From positions 62,001-126,000 of the forward strand of contig VCJN01002223.1 in assembly GCA_006384855.1 (NCBI GenBank): a stretch of DNA of 64,000 nt. Direction: 5' to 3'. This document shows, piece by piece, positions 1 through 8,281 of this stretch. Both the position numbers and the translations under genes were made by a program. This stretch comes from Tetraselmis striata. Lineage: Eukaryota; Chlorophyta; Chlorodendrophyceae; Chlorodendrales; Chlorodendraceae. The first letter of the stretch is position 1. Every line of letters begins with the position of its first letter. Below the pieces are notes generated by a model. The model was not told where the DNA came from. It saw only the letters and a program-made list of their open reading frames with translations, and did not search any database.

Positions 1-772
1 CCTCTTCCTTCTCAATCTGCTCCCACTCCTGAGGCGGCGGCGGCTGTTTCTGCTTCTTCGCTGTGCCAGCATCATCGCAGTCGTCCGCTGCCTGGCTGTC
101 GCTGTCGCTGTCACTGTCTACGACCGCCGTTGTGTACATCTCCCTCCAGCTGTCGTCGTCACCAACGATCTCTGTGAGCCAGTTCTCTAGCATGTCGACC
201 TTGCGGCCGATGTGCTTCCGGATCGTCGCGTAGTTGCGCGCCTCCCTGAGTTTATAGACAAGCCCGCTCGGCCGTTCCCTCACCGACCGGTATGCCGCCG
301 CCTCCTCACCACCAGAGTCACTCTTAGAGCTGACCTCGTCGCCACTAGCATCGTCGGCAGGCTCGGGACAGTTGTATAGCTGCCGCACTTTGGCGCGGAG
401 GCGTGATATCGCCTTATCCTTTTTCCGGCGCAGGATCGCATCCTCCTCGCGCTGTTTAGCCTCCTCTGCGAGCAGCGACCGCAACTCCTTCTCGACAGCT
501 TTTTGTTTGTCCACCACCTCCCGCCAATACTGCTCTGCCTCCTCCGCATCCACTGCTCGCTTGACCAAGTGTTTGAGTTGAGACCTCAAGTTTCCCAACT
601 CGGTGCTGGCGCGGATCATGCGACGCGCATTCTCTGCGGCTCGCGGGCTGCTGATCGGCAAGGCTGTTGTTGCTGCCGCCGCGCCGCCCGCATTATTGGT
701 AGTCGCATTCTCCGCTGCCTGCCGGCGCTCGCGCCGTTCTGCAGCTCGCTGCTTCTTAGTCTTGAAGGCCAT
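1..772 (-). CDS. Partial coiled-coil protein, C-terminus beyond window
   Basis: An uninterrupted minus-strand frame runs from an ATG at 772 to base 1, about 257 codons, and leaves the window without a stop. The start reads MAFKTKKQRAAERRERR, a very basic head. An Ala/Thr-rich linker follows, then a long charged helical stretch (roughly residues 50-125) rich in E, K, R and L that looks like a coiled coil. Next come an acidic Ser/Asp/Glu segment and a second helical block (VYKLREARNYATIRKHIG). The visible part ends in acidic DSDSDS repeats and a KKQKQPPPPQEWEQIEKEE tail. No enzyme motif was seen and I do not recognise the family. It diverges from the long plus-strand ORF beginning near 1.7 kb, so the two may share a control region. 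It could be a host nuclear protein or an accessory ORF of a mobile element. The frame is well supported; the function is unknown. Confidence 0.6.
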   Translation of the reverse strand, partial: MAFKTKKQRAAERRERRQAAENATTNNAGGAAAATTALPISSPRAAENARRMIRASTELGNLRSQLKHLVKRAVDAEEAEQYWREVVDKQKAVEKELRSLLAEEAKQREEDAILRRKKDKAISRLRAKVRQLYNCPEPADDASGDEVSSKSDSGGEEAAAYRSVRERPSGLVYKLREARNYATIRKHIGRKVDMLENWLTEIVGDDDSWREMYTTAVVDSDSDSDSQAADDCDDAGTAKKQKQPPPPQEWEQIEKEE

Positions 773-1725
773 AGCGCTGTTGTTGGGAGGCGTGTAGGAT
801 TGAGAGCCGTACGTAGTATCGGTGTCTGGACCAGCAGTTGGCGCATGCACGGCATGCGCCGGTCCAGCGCGTACCGCCGCCGCCGCCCAGCGGCCGCGCC
901 GCTGGGCAACCCGCCGACCACGTACGGCCCCCAGGGTCCCGTACACACTGTACGGGCTAGGTATGATAGTATCATGCATGTGCGGGGTGCCTACGGGCAT
1001 GTTTAGGGGGTGTTACATTGGTACACATGTACGCGTACGGTAAAATGTCCCAATTTTAGGCCAAAAACTGCGCTGTGCGAGCGTCACACATAGTGTTGAC
1101 GACGAAAGCTACGCCTACCGCAACAACAAACCTGCGCATATGGTGGAGGACGTCCGTGCCCTCGGGACGGCCGTTCGTTGTCTTGCAAGACATAACGAGC
1201 GTCGCGCACCCTCACTACAGGGCATCGCGACATCGGTCGCCGTGTGTGACGGCATTTCGGCTCTACCTTCATGCTCGGTCCGACTAAGGAAATGGCGCCG
1301 CTCATGCGCGGACGTCTTGAGAGAGAGCTCGTTGCTCTCGTTCTAACAGTGTCCCAGCAACGCCATGTGTTGCTATGGCCGAAGTCGACACACCCCGTGC
1401 GCCATAATCGCGCCGCACGGCATGCATCGTCTACCGCACCCCGTCGTCAACTCGATACCCGCTGCGTAGTCTCATGTAAAACTTCTCACTTTCCAGCCGG
1501 CCCTTGACACCGGGCGAAGTACAGCGTATGTACTAAATCCGGGCGAGCGGGCGCGGCTACTGGTACTGGTAGCGTGATCCTCCTGTGAAACGGCGGATCG
1601 ACCGGCGACCGGACGACCCACCACCATGCCAACTGGCGGCCTGCGCCCACAGCGGCGCGAAGATCAGGCCTTCCAGGAGGACACCACAACAGCCAGCATG
1701 GAAACAGACAACCCTGAGAAGCAGT
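773..1725. promoter_or_regulatory. Divergent intergenic region with three perfect hairpins
   Basis: This stretch separates the coiled-coil ORF (minus) from the long ORF (plus). It holds three perfect inverted repeats, each with a 3-nt loop: 840-860 (9-bp arms), 885-907 (10-bp arms) and 938-956 (8-bp arms). A smaller one (5-bp arms, 2-nt loop) lies at 1022-1033. Their centres are about 46 and 51 bp apart. No convincing ORF was found in the rest. A regulatory or recombination role is inference only. Confidence 0.45.
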
Positions 1726-1772
1726 AGGACGCCGGGGTCGGCACCTTCCTGGCCGCACTCCAAGGCGGCAGA

Positions 1773-3788
1773 GTGCAACAGCCAGCGATCCGAACTGTCG
1801 CCATCGCAAAAAAATTCGCGGGCACCCAACTCCCACCGGCAACCCGCCGCCACATACGCGTGCTGCAACGCCCATCTCACCTGCTTCTGACCGGCCTCCC
1901 CGCCGGTACGGACGACGCCCCCCATGTGGCCCTACTGTTCGGCGATCTGGTGGCCCAGCACCAAGCCATGGACAAGGAGTCGCGCAGCCGGACTGTGTCG
2001 AACCTGATCCGCACCCTCAGCCCCAAAATCGGCGTTCAAATCCTGCCAGCAGACGTCAGGGTGGTGACCCGCCGCCCCCCCAAGCCAGCCGCCGTCGACA
2101 CCGCTGGGTCGACTGGCACTAGGCTCCCCACCACCACAGGGTCAGTCATCCTGCGACTGGCCCGCAAAGACACAGCCGGGAGCGTTCTACAGACCCAATG
2201 GACAGGAGAAGACACAGCGATCTTCGACAGCCAGGGCCGCCGCTGCTTCACCCGCCTGCTCGGAGCACCACACCTCGACGACATCGAACGCCCGGTACAC
2301 CAGGTGTGGCTTCGCTCCTCTTCGTTCAGAGGCCTCACGGAGGCCGACATGTGGCTGCGCCTGGCGGAGGGCCTTCTCCCAGCATACGACCAACCCCAGC
2401 CATGCGAAGCGGCGGCAGACCAACCGGCGGCGACACCGGCGGACGCCCTGGCACTCGCCGGAGTGAGAGCCTGGGCCGAGTACGAGGCCGACACAGACGC
2501 AGACGACGCCGTCATCTGCCCCCCGACCCGCACACTACTGGCCCTTATGGCAGTCCGAGAGATATGGAAAGCCCGCCGCTCGGCAGACTCGGCTCTCCTC
2601 GAACTCCTCGATCCCGAAGCGGCGCGTCTACTATATGATGTGTACAGAGACGCGGTACTAGCGCTGCCGTTTGGCGACCAGTCGCAGGGCCGAGCAGTGA
2701 TCCAAGTCACAGTCGAACACAGCGAGGACCGAGAGGACCAGCCCACCACCCCGCTCCCAGGAGTACTGCCCCTGGCGCTGCCCAAACAGTTCTTCCGATG
2801 CGCGTTGACGGCCCAGGCGATCTGCACTGGCCCCCTGACCAACCTGGAGCTGCCGACGGTGGAGCAGCTAGCGGAGGCCATCACAGCCACCATCAGCCAG
2901 CGCACCAACACACTCCCGGAGCTGCACCACGCACAATGGCTGACAGACACCATGACAGTTGCTGGCGTCGAGATGCACCACTACCACACCGAGCCGACAC
3001 TGCTGCGCGTGGGGGACAACAACCTCTGCGCCATCTCCCTCGGCAAAGAAGACGAGGAGTTCGCGGACAGCCTGCGCATGGCAGTGGCCCTCACCTCACC
3101 TGTCGCACTACTGCGGGCGATACGCCTCCGTTGGATCGTCATCTACCTCACGGAGTCCGAGTTCGACCCCTCGGAGGTGCTCATCCACCCCTTCAACCAG
3201 ACAATCCTCGAGGCGGGAGAGCTGGGTGGCAACACTGGCCACAACCAGATCCGACGAGCTGCGATAGGCATGCGTAAGAAGGCCCGGAAGACCGCCCCAG
3301 CGTCCCTCGCCCTACGAGCCACCGGACGCCCAATCTACACCCTCACCCTGCAGCTGACCGCCTACCACCACAGCATCATTGGTGGCACCCGCAGCACCGA
3401 CAGAACTGAGGAGTGGCGCAAGACAATGTCGACAACGTGCGGGAAGATCAAGGCCGCGCCAGCTCCGGCACCAGCCAAGAGGCGCCCTGCCGACACATCA
3501 CCAGCCCCGCCACCGGCAGGCCCAATCGCACTACCTCTTCCAGCGACCCCAGCAGCCCAGACCGCACCCCTGGTCCGCGACGCCCCCCCCCCCCCCCTTT
3601 TCCCCAGGGTTCGAGCACGTCCCACCGAGGCGCGGAGCGGCTGCGGACACAGTGGCAGCCATCGACCAGCGAGGAGCTGCAACGGAGCGAGCCCCCGGAG
3701 CAGCCCCCCCAGCCCCTGCGCCTACAGCCACAGCCCCCGCGGCCACTGCCACGACTGGAGCACATGCAGACGACGAGGAGGAGCTTGA
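1773..3788 (+). CDS. Long ORF of unknown function, possible retroelement ORF1-like protein
   Basis: A 671-codon open frame with strong coding character: dense D/E/R/L and regular hydrophobic spacing. Its first quarter has a stretch (VQILPADVRVVTRRPPKP, then VILRLARKD) that vaguely recalls the RRM-like part of LINE ORF1 proteins. This is a weak impression from pattern, not a match. The middle is globular (for example LRAIRLRWIVIYLTESEF) and the end is Ala/Pro-rich low complexity. No reverse transcriptase, endonuclease or recombinase motif was seen. The start is uncertain. The region lies just upstream of DIRS-like terminal repeats at 4.9-5.3 kb, so it may be part of a mobile element. In that case it should be treated as a relic, and as a whole it does not look fully intact. 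Confidence 0.45.
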   Translation: MQQPAIRTVAIAKKFAGTQLPPATRRHIRVLQRPSHLLLTGLPAGTDDAPHVALLFGDLVAQHQAMDKESRSRTVSNLIRTLSPKIGVQILPADVRVVTRRPPKPAAVDTAGSTGTRLPTTTGSVILRLARKDTAGSVLQTQWTGEDTAIFDSQGRRCFTRLLGAPHLDDIERPVHQVWLRSSSFRGLTEADMWLRLAEGLLPAYDQPQPCEAAADQPAATPADALALAGVRAWAEYEADTDADDAVICPPTRTLLALMAVREIWKARRSADSALLELLDPEAARLLYDVYRDAVLALPFGDQSQGRAVIQVTVEHSEDREDQPTTPLPGVLPLALPKQFFRCALTAQAICTGPLTNLELPTVEQLAEAITATISQRTNTLPELHHAQWLTDTMTVAGVEMHHYHTEPTLLRVGDNNLCAISLGKEDEEFADSLRMAVALTSPVALLRAIRLRWIVIYLTESEFDPSEVLIHPFNQTILEAGELGGNTGHNQIRRAAIGMRKKARKTAPASLALRATGRPIYTLTLQLTAYHHSIIGGTRSTDRTEEWRKTMSTTCGKIKAAPAPAPAKRRPADTSPAPPPAGPIALPLPATPAAQTAPLVRDAPPPPLFPRVRARPTEARSGCGHSGSHRPARSCNGASPRSSPPSPCAYSHSPRGHCHDWSTCRRRGGA

Positions 3789-4314
3789 CCTCAACTACGA
3801 GGAGATGGACAGCGCCATGGAGGGGGACACCACCCAGGGTGAGGCAGCGGAGACACCAGTCGCAGCTGTCATATCCCTTGATTCCCCCCCGCGCTCAACA
3901 ACACCCCGCACGTTCAGAGAGGGCACACCTAGCGGCACCACAGAAAGACTGGCTGAACTTCAACACCTCACCACCGCAACCAAGGAGCTGCTCGCACAAT
4001 CCTCCCCAGCCCGCCAACCCGCAATAGCAGCAGAACTGGCCAGCCACGCAGCGGAGACACACCAGCTGCTCAACCCACAGCGCCTCTCCATCCAGCTGGA
4101 GCACCACCCCAGCCAGCCCACCCCAGCAAGCAAGAGCAAGACAGCCACAGCAATTAAACTTAAGAAGAAGCAGCCCAGGGGCCGCAGCCGCTCAGACGGC
4201 GCCACCCGCAACCGCAGCAGGAGCAAGCCACGCCTCTCTGGCACACGCGGCTCAGACAGCGAGTGGGAAACAAACGATGATGCAAACCAACCGTCCAGCA
4301 GCTCACACCAGTAA
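3379..4314 (+). CDS. Overlapping open frame with acidic then SR-like basic tail
   Basis: A 311-codon frame on the same strand, overlapping the end of the long ORF. Its first part is low-complexity Ala/Pro/Thr/Gln. After about 3770 it reads like real protein: an acidic block (EEELDLNYEEMDSAMEGD), a helical block (TERLAELQHLTTATKELL) and a basic, arginine/serine-rich tail (KLKKKQPRGRSRS onward). Such tails are typical of nucleic-acid-binding or nuclear-localised proteins. It may be a separate product or belong to the same locus as the upstream ORF; I do not choose between these. Function unknown. Confidence 0.35.
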   Translation: MVAPAAPTELRSGARQCRQRAGRSRPRQLRHQPRGALPTHHQPRHRQAQSHYLFQRPQQPRPHPWSATPPPPPFSPGFEHVPPRRGAAADTVAAIDQRGAATERAPGAAPPAPAPTATAPAATATTGAHADDEEELDLNYEEMDSAMEGDTTQGEAAETPVAAVISLDSPPRSTTPRTFREGTPSGTTERLAELQHLTTATKELLAQSSPARQPAIAAELASHAAETHQLLNPQRLSIQLEHHPSQPTPASKSKTATAIKLKKKQPRGRSRSDGATRNRSRSKPRLSGTRGSDSEWETNDDANQPSSSSHQ

Positions 4315-4906
4315 GCTGCCGAGCGAGCCAATGCAGCAACAACACAGCCAGCTGACTCAAGAACACCGCCCACCACCGACCCTGTGCCCGGTGCAGCTCA
4401 CACACCAACACACACCCGGAACTCACCACACACCCCGAGCACACAGTATGATTCCCACCACCACCACAAGTAACACCCACCCAATTCCATGTTGGAGGGC
4501 ATCGCAGCCCCCACCAAGCAATCATATTAGCCGGCTCAGCGGTGCATAAATACTGAGCACCATATAGCTATTCCGGTCAGCCCCCTTCCCCCATCATGCC
4601 TTGGTAGCTGTAGGCGGGACGCTTCGGCTGCCTAAGCTTGCCTGCTGAGCTCTGGATGGGATAGACCTGACATAGGTAGGGACAGCAGGGGGGCGCTGCT
4701 GTCTTAGCTATAGCCCACTGGAAGGAGGAGGGGCTAGGAAACATTGGAGGATGGCCGGTAGCTTGAACTGTGATAACACTTCGTGTTCCCCACTGTGGTT
4801 AGAGATAGCAGGTCCTCAGAGCAACTCAGTCTGAGCGAGCGGATGCAGCAGACTAGACGTTGTAACTAATTTCATTTTTTTAGTCTCATGTGGGCGTGTG
4901 GTTCGC
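4315..4906. other. Non-coding stretch downstream of the long ORF
   Basis: There is no convincing reading frame. The first 200 bases are a CA-rich continuation of the preceding ORF composition; the rest is ordinary mixed sequence leading into the DIRS-like repeat module. Confidence 0.4.
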
Positions 4907-5268
4907 GCAAAACCAGACTCGTTGCCTTTTGAAATGTGCTTAACATGTTTATGGGGTTTCCTCTTCCCAACATTCTGACTGCCCTAGCGCTTCCCGTACG
5001 GTTTGGTGGTTCCATTATGCCACCACCACGCACTTGCCTCACCATATTTCCAGGTCTCTGCCTTCGGCAGCCTCCCCTCCCCCCCCCCAACCCCCGGCCC
5101 CCCAACCCCCGGCCCCCCCGTCCGCGTTTGCGTTTTCCACACCCCCGCCTCCGATTTCTCACTACGTCTCGTTGTGCTTCTCAAGCCAAAAAGTGAACTC
5201 TTTCCGCATGATAAATCAGCCTTTGCCCCCTTCTTGGCAAAACCGGACTCGTTGCCTTTTGAATTCGG
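4907..5268 (+). repeat. Relic terminal module of a DIRS-like element (split direct repeats)
   Basis: Two near-identical ~29-bp motifs, containing GCAAAACCAGACTCGTTGCC and a CGG variant, lie at 4907-4936 and 5238-5268. Between them, 19 bp past the first, is GTTTATGGGGTTTCC. The element at 42.5-45.4 kb has the same order at its right end: GGCAAAACCAGACTC, then GTTTATGGGGTTTCC, then the first motif again about 305 bp later. This is the B1-A2-B2 arrangement of split direct repeats known from PAT/Ngaro/TOC-like DIRS elements. No recombinase or reverse transcriptase frame lies nearby, so this appears to be a relic end without its body. It is clearly more diverged than the 42.5-kb copy. Confidence 0.55.
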
Positions 5269-7939
5269 AAAATCGTTGGCTAAAGCAGGTAATCAAATCG
5301 GGAGAGCATGCTAATGAGTACCATCTCCAGAAAAGACGCCGCACGGACTTAGATGACATTACCCGATATTTTTTGTAGAGCCGTACGTATACCAAGGATA
5401 TGCAAACAAGAACATGCCCGAGGACCACACCACGGGGATGTGAGAAGTACTAGCCCAAAACCCCTCATGGTCCCAAAGAGAGGGAGAGCGCGCCGCGACA
5501 GAGTTTGGGCACAGATCCATGGGCATGAGCTTGAGCATGGATTATTCGTCCGCACTTGAGACTTGGTGAGGTTTGGAATTTGATGCCTCGCTCACCCGAA
5601 GCTGCAAATAAAGTCGGTCTTACACGGGATATAAGAATAGAAGAATAGAAGAGGACCCATGATGAAATCGTAAAACTTGCACACTGTGGGATTGATCCAA
5701 GACCTCCAGGTCATGAAACCTGCTTCGAGACCATATCTGGATAATTGGGTACCGGCTCCAAAAATGATGTACGGACTTGGATCATTGGATGTTAGCGTCG
5801 CATCCTTGCATTCCCGCGCAGGCTTGTCGCCAGCTCAATGGGGAAGAGAGGCCGCCCCGTGGGGGGGGGGGGGGGGGGGGGCTCTAGAAGCACGCGATTG
5901 GCGCCATGGATTGACGGCCGTGCGCATGCGCTAAGAGCTAAACTCGCATGTGCGCGCGCCGCGCGCCGGGATGCGACCCGTCTCCGTTAGGTGCTGTCCT
6001 TGTCTTATTGTTCTCATAGATAAGACGTTGTACCGCTACTTAGCTGCGGCTGCAAATTTGAAATGTGCATTTTTTCTTACTGATCCCCGCTTAGTCTTTG
6101 ATGCTACAATGGTTATCGGGCTAACTGTCTTACGGCCCGGCGGCACAAACCCGCATAAGGTCCACTAATTTAATAGTGTTGCGGCTACATTGTTTGTCCT
6201 GCGCCCTGTACCGGCAGCAGTACAGTATTTTCTCTTTTGTAGCACTATGGGTAGTCCGTTTTATTAGGGGTCGGTGTTTCGTGGTACAGTATCACCAAGG
6301 ACTACTATGGGTCCCGCCCGGCTAGTAGGATGATGCGACACTGTGATGTCGCCGCCTCACTAAGGTCTTGCGGCGACTAGACTGTGAGGTCGCCGCCGCC
6401 TTGTCCCCGCCTTGACACCTCGGCCCGAAGTCAAGGCCTAAAGGGGAGCATATGTACACTGTACCACGAAATCTTACACTTTTCCACAAACTTCAGCCAG
6501 GGCTTGGCTGTAGGTCTCCTCGTGCCATGTCTAGGGCTGTGACTAGGTTCTGAAACCTTAAACTATCAGGTGCCCCATCTGGGTTGCCACAGCAGGGTAT
6601 GAACCCCTAGACTAAACCCTATATTACCGGGTAGGTCTTCAGCTGTCTCTCGCGGCTATGGAGCACGCTACGGCAATATCATCATTCGATATTTGTGGAC
6701 CCATCGGTGAATCTCGAGTATGATCCGATATTTGTTATTATGATCCTGCATCGGAACACTGAGGCTTTATTGCAGCAGCAACTCGACGTAGCTTGACAGC
6801 TGCGCGTGGTCACGGTACCCGTACTGTGCTGCTTTCGCTAATAGCGAGTTATTGATGTATGCGAAGAGGTTTACATCACACTGATATGCCCTCGGTCATG
6901 TTATAAACGTCATTATATAGAATATGGCATATTATATAATATGCTGGAATAATACAGAAGATGTATAGTGGCAGCATAGCGAATAAGAATAGGCTGTGGC
7001 ATCGTTATAATTGTGGTATAGGTATAGGCGTAAAATGATTCTTAAACAATGTAATGATAACTATACAATTATGGTAGAATTGATGTTTTTGTGACGCAGC
7101 ATTATTATTGAGCACCGCGAGCTGCAATTCATGGCAATCCACATCAAATACGGCGGCAGTTAGCCGCTATGTGAGGCCATATAATGACGCAGGTGTTACC
7201 GGTACGCGTACATGGGAATCGTACTTGGGCAGCATGGTCCACGAGAGGGAGTGGCCTGCCTCATGCAGGTAGTGCCCACACTCGGTGGCGCGTTGGCCTT
7301 TGAAGAGCCGGCCGACGGCTGACTTGACCACCCTCACCCCTCACCACCCCACTCCCAAGCCCGGCATTAACCGGGAGGGTTAACACCGTACACACAGAAA
7401 CGGTACGCGGATACATTTGGGCGGGGCAGATGTACTTTCACTCAATGCATCGATTCCGTCAAACAAACCATGTCACATGGTCAACCAGCAAATGATGCGC
7501 ATTTCATCGCATTGACAAGGAATGTAACACACCCACAGATCGCCCTTATTGACGGCGTGCATCTTATCAGTCACTGGTGAAGGCTTTGCTAAGGCTGGCG
7601 GTGCATATGTAGCTAAATCACGGCGCATATTACATAAACAGTAGCGCTGTTCCTGAGCGCACCGCCGGTACTCATTTCATCCTGGCAAACCACAGTAACA
7701 CGGCGGCATGTGCGCCGGATGGAGCGGATACGCACAACAGATGATGGCACGACCACTGTGGAGTCTGTTCGGTACGAGGCAGCCAGAAAGCGCCAACACC
7801 CTGGCCCTTCTCGACCATTCCTACGGTAGCTACTGTCTGCCTCATCGGTTTTGCTGGACGGCGCCGCCACACTCGCGCCCGCGGTACGGTAAGTAGAGCC
7901 AAGCAGACCCAGGGCGGAGAGGATTGGATGCCGGGCCGG
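5269..7939. other. Intergenic region without a gene
   Basis: No convincing coding frame on either strand. A G-run lies near 5863-5881. The 6.6-7.1 kb part is AT-rich and contains a perfect 18-bp palindrome at 6927-6944. TGTGATGTCGCCGCC-like words recur near 6340 and 6385. The right part approaches the 3' end of the SUN-domain gene. Confidence 0.4.
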
Positions 7940-7944
7940 CCGGC

Positions 7945-8281
7945 GGGTCTCTTGCTTCCACGCGGAGTCACTGTTGGCCGGAGAGCAAACGCATGCCGGC
8001 ATGCCCTCCGTGGGGGCCAGGAACCCCCAGCTCTGTGGATGATGGCATGAGGTGCTCCGTGACACCCGGCCTGGGCGCACCTCGTGCTGGAGAGAAGACG
8101 CCGGTGGGCATGTCCTCCTGGTGAGCCAGAAACCCGAGTCCCTGGCAAGCGTGATGCGCTCTATGGTCCCCGCCTACCCCCGCAGGGTGGAGCGTGGGGC
8201 CGTTGCCATCCTGGTGAGCCGAGGATCCCCGGCAAGTGGACAGCGTGGCCGGGATGCGCTCCATGGTCCCCGCCTCCAGCG
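7945..8281. repeat. Imperfect ~90-bp minisatellite 3' of the SUN gene
   Basis: Three to four diverged copies of a ~90-bp GC-rich unit, recognised by recurring words such as CTGGTGAGCC, CCCGGCAAG/CCTGGCAAG, GATGCGCTCYATGGTCCCCG and GCATGAGGTGCTCCGTGAC. They lie just beyond the stop codon of the SUN-domain gene and so may be in its 3' UTR. The copies are too diverged to be very recent. Confidence 0.45.

Noticed and set aside
1486-1925. Minus frames opposite the start of the long ORF
   Set aside because: They are shadows of GC-rich coding sequence on the other strand with arginine/tryptophan-rich translations.
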